Assembly (NCBI RefSeq): GCF_014529945.1
Contig: NZ_JACVFB010000003.1
Span: 1-64,000, forward strand
Length of the DNA: 64,000 bases
From: Chitinophaga varians
GTDB taxonomy: Bacteria > Bacteroidota > Bacteroidia > Chitinophagales > Chitinophagaceae
Reading direction: 5' to 3'
Below are positions 37,167 through 46,464 of this stretch, piece after piece. Position numbers and translations under genes: made by a program. The notes below the pieces were generated by a model. That model made no database searches. It was not told where the DNA came from and saw nothing but the letters and a program-made list of their open reading frames with translations. Positions within the stretch are counted from its first letter, which is position 1. Each line of letters starts with the position of its first letter.

Positions 37167-37949
37167 TTATTGTCCTTTAAAATCGGGGGTCCTTTTCTCC
37201 ATAAATGCCTGCATCCCTTCTTTCTGGTCGGCGGAAGCGAAGAGCAGGTAGAAGTTTTTCCTTTCGAAGTGCAGGCCTTCATCGAGGGTGGTGTCAAATG
37301 CTTTGAGTACGGCCTCTTTCGCCATTTTTACCGCCAAAGGGGCCATAGCCGCCACTTCGTCAGCCAGTTTGATCGCTTCCTGCAGGAATAGTTCCACCGG
37401 CACCACGCGGTTGATCAGGCCAGCCTGCTGCGCTTCCTGTGCCGTGATAAAACGGCCGGTGAGCACCATCTCCATGGCGAGGGCCTTGCCTACTGCGCGG
37501 GTGAGCCGCTGTGTACCGCCGGCGCCGGGCATTACGCCCAGTTTAATTTCCGGTTGACCGAAACGGGCCGTCTCACTGGCTACTATCATATCGCAGAGCA
37601 TCATCAGCTCGCAGCCGCCGCCCAGGGCGAAGCCGCTTACCGCCGCGATGATGGGCTTTTTGGTCCTTTTGATAGTATCCCAGGTGCTGAACTGGTCTGT
37701 ATTAAACATATCGATAGCTGACTTTTCCGCCATCTGTTTGATATCAGCGCCCGCCGCGAAAGCTTTTTCATTGCCACTGAGGACGATAGCGCGTACCTGA
37801 TCGTCCGCATCGAGAAGTTTCAGGGCATCGCGCAGTTCCCCCATCAGTTGAAGGTTCAGGGCATTCAGTTCTTTAGGTCTGTTGAGCTGGATGTGGGCCA
37901 CATAAGGCGCCACTTGTTGGTGTATGATGATGAATTCCGGTTGCATCAC
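37167..37949 (-). CDS. Enoyl-CoA hydratase/isomerase family protein
   Basis: 260 aa, the family norm. It has AFAAGADIKQM (about 63-73, oxyanion hole) and ALGGGCELMMLCDM (about 106-119, second oxyanion residue) and the catalytic Glu pair region LGVMPGAGGTQRLTRAVG with Glu positions upstream. Probably hydrates crotonyl-CoA or other trans-2-enoyl-CoAs, the step after acyl-CoA dehydrogenase, though the two genes are 16 kb apart. Single gene. Confidence 0.93.
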   Translation of the reverse strand: MMQPEFIIIHQQVAPYVAHIQLNRPKELNALNLQLMGELRDALKLLDADDQVRAIVLSGNEKAFAAGADIKQMAEKSAIDMFNTDQFSTWDTIKRTKKPIIAAVSGFALGGGCELMMLCDMIVASETARFGQPEIKLGVMPGAGGTQRLTRAVGKALAMEMVLTGRFITAQEAQQAGLINRVVPVELFLQEAIKLADEVAAMAPLAVKMAKEAVLKAFDTTLDEGLHFERKNFYLLFASADQKEGMQAFMEKRTPDFKGQ

Positions 37950-37994
37950 TCAATTTAAAGAAAAAAGATAATATTTTATCTTTTCCTGTTGACA

Positions 37995-38897
37995 TCAATA
38001 GACGGCCAGCACGCCCAATATTGTGAATACAAAAATTATCACTGCGATGGTGAAATATCCGCAGCATAGCAACATCGCTTTCACTGCCGATTTCCACCAC
38101 GGCTGCTGGTAGGCATTTTTCAGTGCCAGCACCAGATAAAGAAATGCGCCCCAATAGGCCAGGTCCAGTGGCAGATCATCATGGACAAAATAACGTATTA
38201 ACAGTCCCACAAAGAGGATGATAAACAGGAAAGAATGGATATGAATGGTGAAGATGGCATGATCGGTATATACCAGGTGCCGTTTGCGGTGGCTCCATTT
38301 CACCAGTAGCGCAAACAGGGGCATGAGGACGAACATGATCTTAGGCAGATTATGGACAAACATATCCTTCACCACTTGCTTACCGCTTTGTTTGTTTTCT
38401 CTCATTTTCGCGAGGCGGCGTTCTATCCCGGCTTCCAGACCGGTGTACCGTTTATCGGCAGGCAAGGACGCCTGAACGGAATCATATTCCGCCACACTTT
38501 TATAATCCGAACCTATATCACCCATCTCCACATCCGCCAGATCTGTTTGAATGCCCGGTTTGGCATTATGCCCTCTCTGGCTGTTGGCCAGGGTCAGGAA
38601 AAAAAGAAAAAAGACAAACGATATGAAGATATACAGCCTGATAGGATTCACATAACGCACCCTTCTGCCGGTCCAGTATTCTTTAGTAAGAAAGCCAGGA
38701 CGTATGGTCAGGTATTTGAGCGATGTCAGCAACCTGGAGTCGTAATGAACGATATCCGCTACCACATGCCCAACGAGGTGACCGAAGCTTTCGTGTTGGA
38801 CAGTGTTTTCCTGTCCGCAGTGAGGGCAATAACGTTCCGGCACTTCCGTATTGCAGTTGAGACAGTTTTTCTCAGAGCGTAAGTGTTGTGATTTCAC
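37995..38897 (-). CDS. DUF3667 membrane protein, paralogue 1 of 3
   Basis: 300 aa with a GTG start. An N-terminal zinc-ribbon (CLNCNTEVPERYCPHCGQ, about 13-30) is followed by ENTVQHESFGHLVGHV and the YWTGRRVRYVNPIRLYIFI segment where the first membrane helix starts (about 95-118). A variable hydrophilic middle with a predicted coiled or charged stretch (about 120-195) leads to four or five C-terminal membrane helices. The role of DUF3667 is not known. Two paralogues lie directly upstream on the same strand; the N- and C-terminal thirds are conserved, the middle differs. Confidence 0.9.
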   Translation of the reverse strand: MKSQHLRSEKNCLNCNTEVPERYCPHCGQENTVQHESFGHLVGHVVADIVHYDSRLLTSLKYLTIRPGFLTKEYWTGRRVRYVNPIRLYIFISFVFFLFFLTLANSQRGHNAKPGIQTDLADVEMGDIGSDYKSVAEYDSVQASLPADKRYTGLEAGIERRLAKMRENKQSGKQVVKDMFVHNLPKIMFVLMPLFALLVKWSHRKRHLVYTDHAIFTIHIHSFLFIILFVGLLIRYFVHDDLPLDLAYWGAFLYLVLALKNAYQQPWWKSAVKAMLLCCGYFTIAVIIFVFTILGVLAVY

Positions 38898-38938
38898 GCG
38901 ATATAGATAGTTGTATGATGAAATTTTAATCTATCCTG

Positions 38939-39835
38939 TCAGACTAACAATATTGCCAGGAACAGCATGATGAATACCGTCAACGCCACGACAAAATATC
39001 CGCAATAGAGCAGGGCCGCTTTCACCAGCGCCTTCCAAAATGCCTGTTGGTAGGCGTTTTTCAGCGCCAATATCAGATAGAGGAATATGCCCCAGTAGGT
39101 CAGGTTCAGCGGCGTTTCACTGTGGAGGAATAAACGTAGTCCCAGTGCCACAAAAAGAATGATAAACAGAAAAGCGTGAAAATGAATGGTGAAGATGGCG
39201 TGGTCGGTGTATACCAGTCCTCGTTTGCGATGGCTCCATTTTACCATTAGCGCGAACAACGGCATCAGAATGAACATTATTTTGGGCAGGTCATGGACAA
39301 ACGTCTCCTTAAACACCTCCTGGGGGCCTTTTCTACCTTCCCCCATGCGTAGCAGGTTGCGTACTATGCGGTTTTCCAGGCCGGAGTTACGTTTATCTAC
39401 CGGCAGGGATGCCTGTATAGAGTCGTATTCTGCCACGCTGCGATATTCCATGCCGCCGTCTCCGATTTGCACATCCCTGAGGCCTGATTTAATGACCGCC
39501 TTTTTTCCGTGGTCTTTCTGGCTGTTGGCCAGTGCCATAAAGAAGAAGAACACGAACGATATGAAAATATATAGTTTGATCGGATTCACATATCGCATCC
39601 TTTTGCCGGCCCAGTATTCTCTGGTCAGGAAGCCGGGGCGAAAGGTCAGGTATTTGAGTGTTGTCAGGAACTGGGAGTCGTAATGGAGGATGTCTGCCAT
39701 CACATGGCCCACGAGATGGCCGAAGCTTTCGTGTTGGACAGTATTTTCCTGTCCGCAGTGAGGGCAATAACGTTCCGGCACCTCCGTATTGCAGTTGAGA
39801 CAGTTTTTCTCAGAGCGTAAGTGTTGTGATTTCAC
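38939..39835 (-). CDS. DUF3667 membrane protein, paralogue 2 of 3
   Basis: 298 aa from the GTG at 39835. The open frame extends to 40003 but that part overlaps paralogue 3 and the GTG lies exactly where paralogues 1 and 3 start (VK-x-Q-x-LRSEK-x-CLNC). Same plan: zinc ribbon CLNCNTEVPERYCPHCGQ, first helix after YWAGKRMRYVNPIKLYIFIS, variable middle, C-terminal helices ending in a hydrophobic run. The first 36 residues are nearly identical to paralogue 1, showing a recent duplication or gene conversion. Confidence 0.9.
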   Translation of the reverse strand: MKSQHLRSEKNCLNCNTEVPERYCPHCGQENTVQHESFGHLVGHVMADILHYDSQFLTTLKYLTFRPGFLTREYWAGKRMRYVNPIKLYIFISFVFFFFMALANSQKDHGKKAVIKSGLRDVQIGDGGMEYRSVAEYDSIQASLPVDKRNSGLENRIVRNLLRMGEGRKGPQEVFKETFVHDLPKIMFILMPLFALMVKWSHRKRGLVYTDHAIFTIHFHAFLFIILFVALGLRLFLHSETPLNLTYWGIFLYLILALKNAYQQAFWKALVKAALLYCGYFVVALTVFIMLFLAILLV

Positions 39836-39884
39836 GCGATGTAGCTTGTTGTTTGTGATCAGATGCGGGTCGTTCAGGATGTCA

Positions 39885-40823
39885 TCAGACTGACAGCACT
39901 GCGAAAATGAATACCATGAACACCATTGCAGCAATAAACATATAACCGGTGAAAAGCAGTACTCCTTTGAGCAATGATTTCCGGAAAGACTGCTGATAGG
40001 CATTTCTCAACGCCAGTACCAGGTAGAGGAAGCCTCCCCAATACGCCAGGTTCAATGGCAGCTCATCATGAACGAAATACCGGAGTACCAGTCCCACAAA
40101 AAGGATGATAAACAGAAAGGAGTGGATATGAATGGTGAAAATGGCATGGTCCGTATATAGCAGTCCGCGTTTGCGATGGCTCCATTTTACCATTAACGCA
40201 AACAATGGCATCAGGAGGAACATGATTTTGGGCAGATTGTGGGTGAACATTTCGATGATTACGTCATCTGCTGTTTGGCCATCTTCTTTTAAGCCTGCGA
40301 TACGGCGCTGCCAGCGGTATTCGATGCCAGTGAGCCTTTTATCCGGAGGAAGGGCAGCCTGCAACGAGTCAAATTCCTCGGTGCTGCTATAATTGGTGTC
40401 CATCGCGCTCAGGTTTACCACTTTATCATCTTGCTCTTTATCCTCTTTCTGGTGGGCAGTATTTTCCTTGTGCGCTGTTTTTTTCCTGTCGGTATGCTCA
40501 GCGGGCGAATGGGTGAGGATCGCTAAGAAGAGGAAAAATACGAAGGAGATAAAAATATACAGTTGGATGGGGTTTACGTAACGTTTCCTTCTGCCGGCCC
40601 AGTATTCTTTCGTGAGAAAGGCGGGGCGGATGACCAGGTATTTGAGGGTCGTCAGGAATTTGGAGTCGTAATGGACGATGTCTGCCACTACGTGACCAGC
40701 CAGGTGACCAAAACTCTCATGTTGTACCGTATTTTCCTGTCCGCAGTGTGTGCAAAAACGATCCGGCACCTCTGTACCGCAGTTGAGGCAAATTTTCTCT
40801 GACCGTAAAGGTTGTGTTTTCAC
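39885..40823 (-). CDS. DUF3667 membrane protein, paralogue 3 of 3
   Basis: 312 aa with a GTG start. Zinc ribbon CLNCGTEVPDRFCTHCGQ (about 13-30), then the same membrane plan. It is the most diverged of the three and has a longer, Lys/Glu/His-rich middle (TAHKENTAHQKEDKEQDDK, about 135-153). First gene of the three-gene tandem; the intergenic gaps are 49 and 41 bp. A membrane-associated complex built of several DUF3667 subunits is conceivable but not shown. Confidence 0.9.
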   Translation of the reverse strand: MKTQPLRSEKICLNCGTEVPDRFCTHCGQENTVQHESFGHLAGHVVADIVHYDSKFLTTLKYLVIRPAFLTKEYWAGRRKRYVNPIQLYIFISFVFFLFLAILTHSPAEHTDRKKTAHKENTAHQKEDKEQDDKVVNLSAMDTNYSSTEEFDSLQAALPPDKRLTGIEYRWQRRIAGLKEDGQTADDVIIEMFTHNLPKIMFLLMPLFALMVKWSHRKRGLLYTDHAIFTIHIHSFLFIILFVGLVLRYFVHDELPLNLAYWGGFLYLVLALRNAYQQSFRKSLLKGVLLFTGYMFIAAMVFMVFIFAVLSV

Positions 40824-40900
40824 GCGATTTAGATGGTTGTAATATGAAATCAGTCGCCAAGATAAATAATAATCGGCAGGTAGTTTATGCGGTTAAAAAA

Positions 40901-40930
40901 TTTTAATATGAAAATTGCGTTTTACATTTG
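40901..40930 (+). promoter_or_regulatory. Promoter of the YD-repeat protein gene
   Basis: TACATTTG (40923-40930) matches the TAnnTTTG box; TTTT at 40901-40904 is a weak upstream box at 18-bp spacing. The start codon is 41 bp downstream. Confidence 0.5.
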
Positions 40931-40970
40931 TCATAATTGTCACCATTAAAAAATCTGTGATCATACCTAC

Positions 40971-41819
40971 ATGAAGAAGACGATCCTATTGGCATTGGGA
41001 ATGCTGACCATGGGCAGCAAAGCATATACACAGTTTTATTTTCAGGACATCTATAATACACAGCAGACGGTGGCTACCATGGCTTTGCTGAAAGCGAATA
41101 AAGTGCAGCTCCAGCGGGTGATGACGGTGGACGCCAATATGGAAATAGACCGGGATTTCCGTTGTGAGCGCAGCCTGAGTCCGACCTATCACCAGATGAA
41201 GTCGCAGACACAGTCTACCGCCACCGGCTATTCCGCTCTTACCTCCTCTTTCTCTGCCAAGGGGCAGTTGACCAAGACGGTGGACAGCTCTGCCGCCAGT
41301 ATCACCACCACGTTATACCGCTACGACGCCCAGGGCAAACTGCAGTTTGTCAGCAGCAGCTCCGTGGCGCGGGAGAGCAAGATACGGTTCGATGAGAGCC
41401 GCAGCTACAGCTACGACAGCGCCGGGCACCTGCAGCAGATGGTCCAGAAAAAGAGCAACAGCACCGATTCCGCCCTGGTGACCTTTAAAACCGACAGTGC
41501 CGGCCACGTAACAGAAGAACTAGAACAACGCAAAGGGACACCCGCCAAACGCACGTTTTACAATTACGACAAAAGCGGGCAGTTGACCGACGTATACCGC
41601 TATCAGCCTGCGAAGAAACGTATGCTGCCCGACTATATCTTTGAATACAATACACAGGGACAGATCACGAAGATGACTACCGTCAATGCACAAACGTCGT
41701 CTTACACCATCTGGGAATACGAGTACCAGGGTAACGGGCTCCCTTCCAAAGAAACCTGCTATGGCAAAGGGAAAGAGCTGCTGGGCATGGTAAAATACAG
41801 CTATGAGCTGAACCCTTAG
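40971..41819 (+). CDS. Exported YD/RHS-repeat-like protein of unknown function
   Basis: 282 aa. Signal peptide (MKKTILLALGMLTMGSKAYT). The mature part has repeated aromatic-Asp-glycine elements typical of YD repeats: TTLYRYDAQGKLQFV, SRSYSYDSAGHLQQMV, TFKTDSAGHVTEEL, TFYNYDKSGQLTDVYRY, YIFEYNTQGQITKMT and WEYEYQGNGLPSKE, each about 22-45 residues apart. Such repeats form a long beta sheet or shell. It is far shorter than RHS toxins and has no toxin domain, so it is more likely a secreted or periplasmic binding protein. Confidence 0.78.
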   Translation: MKKTILLALGMLTMGSKAYTQFYFQDIYNTQQTVATMALLKANKVQLQRVMTVDANMEIDRDFRCERSLSPTYHQMKSQTQSTATGYSALTSSFSAKGQLTKTVDSSAASITTTLYRYDAQGKLQFVSSSSVARESKIRFDESRSYSYDSAGHLQQMVQKKSNSTDSALVTFKTDSAGHVTEELEQRKGTPAKRTFYNYDKSGQLTDVYRYQPAKKRMLPDYIFEYNTQGQITKMTTVNAQTSSYTIWEYEYQGNGLPSKETCYGKGKELLGMVKYSYELNP

Positions 41820-41874
41820 TTGCAGTTAAATTTTCTGGAATGCATAAATTCTTTTGGCTCAACGCTAAAAAAAT

Positions 41875-41904
41875 TTTGCAGCTTCAAAAAGATTACTATC
41901 TTTG
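41875..41904 (+). promoter_or_regulatory. Promoter of the tRNA-Gly/tRNA-Leu unit
   Basis: TTTG (41875-41878) and TATCTTTG (41897-41904), 18 bp apart, match the Bacteroidota promoter consensus. The first tRNA starts 61 bp further on. Confidence 0.75.
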
Positions 41905-41965
41905 CAGTCCCAACGAAAAAAGCCAGTGCTAAAACGTTGAAAAAGTTCTTATATTAGACAATCTG

Positions 41966-42041
<76 letters not shown>

Positions 42042-42057
42042 GTTTTACACCTTGATA

Positions 42058-42143
42058 CCCTGGTGGTGGAATTGGTAGACACGCGGGACTTAAAATCCCG
42101 TTCGCAGCAATGCGAGTGTGGGTTCAACTCCCATCTGGGGTAC
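42058..42143 (+). tRNA. tRNA-Leu (anticodon TAA)
   Basis: 86 nt with a long variable arm typical of class II tRNAs (TTCGCAGCAATGCGAG). Acceptor ACCCTGG / CTGGGGT with two wobble pairs, D arm GAATTGGTAGAC, anticodon stem CGGGA/TCCCG with loop CTTAAAA, so anticodon TAA. The 3' CCA is not encoded (ACA follows), unlike the upstream tRNA-Gly. Confidence 0.95.
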
Positions 42144-42174
42144 ATCATCAGAACTGGCGTTCTGAAAGTTGCTA

Positions 42175-42206
42175 AAAGGCATCGCGGAAGCGGTGCCTTT
42201 TTTGTT
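42175..42206 (+). terminator. Intrinsic terminator of the tRNA unit
   Basis: AAAAGGCATCGC pairs with GCGGTGCCTTTT (one wobble) over a GGAA tetraloop and is followed by a T-run. It lies 31 bp after tRNA-Leu. Confidence 0.88.
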
Positions 42207-42303
42207 TTGTGATAGAATTGCTGAGTAACGCCGTGCCAGATCATAATTCCTGAGCGCTTAAACAGATCAGACACCCCGGAGTATAATTTGTATCAATAAG
42301 TCT

Positions 42304-43827
42304 TTACATCAGCCCCAGTTTCTTCATAGCCTTTATTCCATCTATGCTGGCAGGATTAAGTTCCAGCGATTTCTTATACATGCTTATGGCATCTTCCCGA
42401 TACCCGGCTTCCAACAACGCCTCTCCGTAACTGTCGTAAGTATTGAAATCAGCCGGCTGCAGGAACGTATTGAGCTTAAATGTTTCCAATGCCCATTGCA
42501 AATGCTTCCGGGCCTTAGACCCGTAAAGGAAATCATATCCCAGGAAGTTTAGTTCTTTTGTATTAAAGTAATAGTTTGTGCTGTCCGCCATACAAAGATG
42601 TAATATACAGGCTGCATGATCTGTCCCCTGCTCCATCAATGCCCTGGCATATTCGCGGACGGCAGACTTCTTTAAGAACAGAGGAATTGCAGGTTTTCCA
42701 TTCAGCATATACAAACAGGAGGTCACATTATCTCCCAGGGCGCTGTTGCCGTTTGTGTAAGCCACAATCGCCTGTTTACTGCTTAGGTTATGGTAGTAGA
42801 AAGTGGCCAGTCCAAATTTGAATCCTCCATGTCCTACTCCTTTTCCGTAACCTGGCATTCTAAATATTTCCCAGCCCAGTCCATATTGTCCAACACCATC
42901 TCCTAACATCGTATCCATATGCGCTTCATATTCTTTTCCATTATTTAGTTTAACCGGGGTAATAGCTTCTTCCACACTGGAAAGCGATATCAATTTCCCG
43001 ATAAAAAAAGCGTTATCGAATTTCAGCATATCATCCATTGTAGTGATTACATTGGAAGACCCCATACTTCCGCTGTTGTTATACTCTGTATATCGGTAAC
43101 GAGCTACTTTGTTGGCCTCCAGCCAGGCCGTATCATAGAAGGTTGGTTTCAACTGTTGTTTTACCACCAAGGTATCATAAGCACGATTAATACCAGTGAT
43201 ATAAGTATTTTTCATACCCGCCGGTTTTAAAATATACTTCTCCACGTATGCAGGAAAATCTAGTCCGGAAACCTTTTCCACTATCAAAGCCAGCAGATTG
43301 AATCCAGTATTACAATACCTGAACTCATCTCCCGGTTTAAAATACAGCCCTTTTGTCCACTGCTTTAACAAAGGCAATACATCAGCATTTGTGATGACCG
43401 TATCAGGATATTGCTTCACCAATTCGTCAAATAGCTCTAGGTTGGGTAACCCTGAAGTATGTGTTAACAGGTGACGTAAGGTAACGCCGGGAAATGGGAA
43501 GCCGGGAAGATACCTGCTGACTTCATCTTCCAACTTTAGCTTTCCTTTGTCTTTTAACTGAAGAATGGCAGTAGAAGTAAATATTTTAGAAATAGACGCA
43601 AGGTTAAAACGCGACTGTTCCGTATTCTTCTGTTGCGCGGCATAATTCGCATATCCACCTGAAAAAGCATATACCTTATGCCCGTTTTCCGCCAATGCAA
43701 TACCACCATCGTAAAGCTGATGCGCCGAAAGGGTATCAAAATAGTTTTTAAACGCGAAATCCCTGTCCTGAGCTGGAGCACTGACAGATAACAGGCAAAT
43801 TATTCCGATAATCATTGATCTCATCAT
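42304..43827 (-). CDS. Serine hydrolase (beta-lactamase/class C family) with C-terminal TPR
   Basis: 507 aa from the ATG at 43827, giving a signal peptide (MMRSMIIGIICLLSVSAPAQ). The penicillin-binding fold shows SISK (Ser-x-x-Lys, about 75-78), RYCNTGFNL (Tyr-x-Asn) and HGGFKFG (His-x-Gly). The last 70 residues carry a TPR unit (YGEALLEAGYREDAISMYKKS), a fusion common in Bacteroidota. Likely an exported esterase or D-peptidase rather than a true beta-lactamase. It ends next to the tRNA terminator, convergent with the tRNAs. Confidence 0.88.
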   Translation of the reverse strand: MMRSMIIGIICLLSVSAPAQDRDFAFKNYFDTLSAHQLYDGGIALAENGHKVYAFSGGYANYAAQQKNTEQSRFNLASISKIFTSTAILQLKDKGKLKLEDEVSRYLPGFPFPGVTLRHLLTHTSGLPNLELFDELVKQYPDTVITNADVLPLLKQWTKGLYFKPGDEFRYCNTGFNLLALIVEKVSGLDFPAYVEKYILKPAGMKNTYITGINRAYDTLVVKQQLKPTFYDTAWLEANKVARYRYTEYNNSGSMGSSNVITTMDDMLKFDNAFFIGKLISLSSVEEAITPVKLNNGKEYEAHMDTMLGDGVGQYGLGWEIFRMPGYGKGVGHGGFKFGLATFYYHNLSSKQAIVAYTNGNSALGDNVTSCLYMLNGKPAIPLFLKKSAVREYARALMEQGTDHAACILHLCMADSTNYYFNTKELNFLGYDFLYGSKARKHLQWALETFKLNTFLQPADFNTYDSYGEALLEAGYREDAISMYKKSLELNPASIDGIKAMKKLGLM

Positions 43828-44075
43828 GTATGCATTTAGAAGACAAGACAATGATATCATTTCCTGTTAACGGACCTTCTCCGATGGGATGAACAGGGCG
43901 AATTTGTGATGAAAGATGCGTTTTGAGGTTTCGTTATGTTATCAGGTTGTAGCTTTTACGGCACGTTATATAAAAGACATTGGGCTGATTGCTGTAAACA
44001 GGTACTAAAATAAGTGATATAGACTCCAGAACGAAAATTTATCTGCCAGTGGATCTATACAATGGATACAGGTGT

Positions 44076-44861
44076 TTACTTTTTTACCCATCCGACGTCA
44101 GTAAGACGAACTGAAGACAAATCAACTTGTTGTTGTAGAAGCATGTTGTTTATACCTTCTTTTAGATGTCGCAAGTTTTTTACATCGTGCTGTTGTACCA
44201 GTCCCTGATAAGTTGTCATTGCCAACATAGCAACCAATACCATATTTTCGCTGACTTCCTGCTTTTCCCGATCGCTCATGCCATTCAAAAATGTGCCACG
44301 AGACAGGCCTGGGGCCAGTTGATTATAGCCAGCAATGATTTGTTTATCGGACGCGGCTTTTTCATTTATAATCTGCCACATTACCGTGTAATATGTTACC
44401 GTAACATCGACAACGTTATTTATAGATAATCCCAAATTGGTTAATCGTTGACTTGCGTCCCTCTGTAAGGCTCCTCCGTTAACAATTTTTGCAATATCAT
44501 TTTTCTTATCAGGGCTTGCTTTTGCTATCCGGGTGATAAACATGGCATTTACTTTTTGGGTAACTGCCGGATCTGGTATAAATTTTCCGCTGGTGATTTT
44601 TACAGGTACTGAAGAAATTTTCGCCGGAGGCAAAGCAGCAAATATATTCACCTGCTTTCCCGGAGATGTGTTTTTACTATGTGTTCTGGATGCCAGTTCT
44701 TCATTAACAATATCTTCTCGCAAAATATTTCCTACAGCCACGTTGCTTGTTTGGACTGCTCCCTGGTATGCCGACAGATAAATATCTTGTGCTGACAAAA
44801 CCAGTGAAATACAGCATCCAGTTACAATCAATAAACACCTGAAAATAGGAAGGTTTTTCAT
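44076..44861 (-). CDS. Exported protein of unknown function
   Basis: 261 aa. Signal peptide (IFRCLLIVTGCCISLVLSAQ). The mature protein is mostly helical with Lys/Asn-rich stretches (FITRIAKASPDKKNDIAKIV) and no Cys or catalytic signature; a DUF6683-type call is possible but not certain. It is alone on its strand, between the serine hydrolase and a divergent lipoprotein gene. The surrounding DNA (43861-45157) is AT-richer than the window average, which hints at acquired sequence. Confidence 0.65.
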   Translation of the reverse strand: MKNLPIFRCLLIVTGCCISLVLSAQDIYLSAYQGAVQTSNVAVGNILREDIVNEELASRTHSKNTSPGKQVNIFAALPPAKISSVPVKITSGKFIPDPAVTQKVNAMFITRIAKASPDKKNDIAKIVNGGALQRDASQRLTNLGLSINNVVDVTVTYYTVMWQIINEKAASDKQIIAGYNQLAPGLSRGTFLNGMSDREKQEVSENMVLVAMLAMTTYQGLVQQHDVKNLRHLKEGINNMLLQQQVDLSSVRLTDVGWVKK

Positions 44862-45157
44862 ATTAAATTTATTTTGTGATTAACAAAGTGAAGTTAATTC
44901 AATTTAGAAAGATTCTGTTAAACATATTTGATAACATAATTATATTTATCGCATATGTATACTTTTGTCGCAGCTGTGTTACAAGGCAGTGAAATGTTCA
45001 TAAATGAATCAACAAAGCAATACTCTTGTGTATATATATAATCAGTAAATGATTTATGATAATGCCGGTTGAAATTTACTGAACCTGGCGCTAAAGAAAT
45101 GTGGTAGTTCAGTTAATCGACTAATATTCTTTATTTTTAAGATAAAACCATAAACTG

Positions 45158-45793
45158 ATGAAACCTCAATTAGTTCTGTTGTTTTGCTTAACCGCCTTGT
45201 TACTGAATTCCTGTAGCAAGAAAGACACCCCAGCCCGAACAGAGAAAGTGTTGTTTCAGTCTGATTTCCGGAATTCCGGTCAGCGATGGTGGACAGGCAG
45301 CTCTCCATCAGATTCATTAGACGCCGGAGTGCAAAATGGCTACTATGTTATTTCTAATCGTAGCCGGGTAAAACCATATTGGATTACCACTGACTCTATT
45401 TTTGCTGGCGTACAGGGCAATATGTCCGTCGAGATTAGTACCGAGATCATAAGTGGGGGAACCAGCAATTTGGCCGGGTTAGCCTGGGCAGATAATGGAA
45501 CAACCGGTTCCTGCTTCGCTGTTGTTCCCGGCAAAAGGTATTTTGTTGCATGGAAAGACAATCCTGGTGCTGCTGTTACCCTCTATAAGGATTATACCGT
45601 CAACGATGCTGTTAGCCAAAAGGTAAATGTTTTGAAGCTCTCAAAACAGGACGGTACCCTGCATTTCGTCATCAATGGAGTAGAAGTATTTAATATGTCT
45701 TCAGCGGGGCAGCAATTCGACAGATCTGGCTTCGTGGTTGGTCCTAATACTGTAATGCATGTTTACTACTATAAGGCTATGCAATTACCATAA
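45158..45793 (+). CDS. Lipoprotein of unknown function, jelly-roll-like
   Basis: 211 aa. Lipoprotein signal (LLFCLTALLLNSC, Cys at about residue 19). The rest is beta-rich with repeated Gly/Asn/Tyr and reads like a laminin G or concanavalin-like sandwich (VLFQSDFRNSGQRWWTGSSP at the start, LHFVINGVEVFNM near the end), often carbohydrate binding. No catalytic pair was identified. The 283 bp after it, up to the cupin gene, show no gene. Confidence 0.62.
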   Translation: MKPQLVLLFCLTALLLNSCSKKDTPARTEKVLFQSDFRNSGQRWWTGSSPSDSLDAGVQNGYYVISNRSRVKPYWITTDSIFAGVQGNMSVEISTEIISGGTSNLAGLAWADNGTTGSCFAVVPGKRYFVAWKDNPGAAVTLYKDYTVNDAVSQKVNVLKLSKQDGTLHFVINGVEVFNMSSAGQQFDRSGFVVGPNTVMHVYYYKAMQLP

Positions 45794-46076
45794 CCCAATG
45801 TACAATGTAAAGTTGTCAATGGTAACACCAATGGAAGCATTAAATATCGGCAATGGTAATCAGGATGCCGTATATTTCAGAAGATGAGGTGATTTTTCCG
45901 AAGCACCTCTCCCATCTGAGATAGACCATCGATCAATAGAGAATAGCACTGACGCTGGCTGCCCATTTTTGTTTTGACCACTTGACCCCAAAACAATTTT
46001 CTGCCATTCGGCGAAGGTATTGTCTTCGTCTTTAAACGCTATGGCAGATCAGCCGGACTTTCGTAATTTCATCAAC

Positions 46077-46412
46077 ATGAAACATCCATTTCAGTGTATC
46101 GACTGGAGCGCTATTGCTCCCTCAACCCATCTCGGCACTACCGGCGAAGCCTTATGGCAAACGCTTCAGCTGCCCGGTCTGCGCCTGCGCATTGTGACCT
46201 ACTCTCCCGGCTACCTCGCCGACCATTGGTGCCAAAAGGGACATATTGTTCATTGCCTGGAAGGCAGCTTCATCAGCGAGTTGGATAACGGAGAGCAGTT
46301 TGAACTGCAGCAGGGCATGACTTACGTCGTTTCCGATGATCTGAGCAGTCACCGGTCCAGTACGGAATCGGGGGTCAAACTATTGATTGTGGACGGGGAT
46401 TTTTTGAAGTAG
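46077..46412 (+). CDS. DHCW-motif cupin fold protein
   Basis: 111 aa from the ATG at 46077, where the family usually starts; a longer frame begins at 46020. It has the name-giving signature LADHWCQKGHIVHCLEG (Asp-His-Trp-Cys, about 50-66) and the C-terminal SDDLSSHRSSTESGVKLLIV. A small cytosolic single cupin whose metal-binding residues are the His and Cys in this signature. Role unknown; often lone. Confidence 0.92.
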   Translation: MKHPFQCIDWSAIAPSTHLGTTGEALWQTLQLPGLRLRIVTYSPGYLADHWCQKGHIVHCLEGSFISELDNGEQFELQQGMTYVVSDDLSSHRSSTESGVKLLIVDGDFLK

Positions 46413-46423
46413 CCTATAAAATA

Positions 46424-46463
46424 AATAGAATGGCCAAGGCAACGCTGCCTTGGCCATTCTATT
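46424..46463. terminator. Bidirectional hairpin between cupin and hsdM genes
   Basis: AATAGAATGGCCAAGGC (46424-46440) and its exact inverse (46447-46463) form a 17-bp stem with a 6-nt loop, in a 52-bp gap between two convergent genes. It can terminate both. Confidence 0.88.
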
Positions 46464-46464
46464 G

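Noticed and set aside
39836..40003. N-terminal extension of DUF3667 paralogue 2
   Set aside because: The extension overlaps the end of paralogue 3, and all three copies share a GTG start at the same aligned position.
42058..42143. tRNA-Leu as the attachment site of an integrated element
   Set aside because: The region to its right looks accessory, but I found no integrase gene and no repeated tRNA 3' end that would mark the other boundary.
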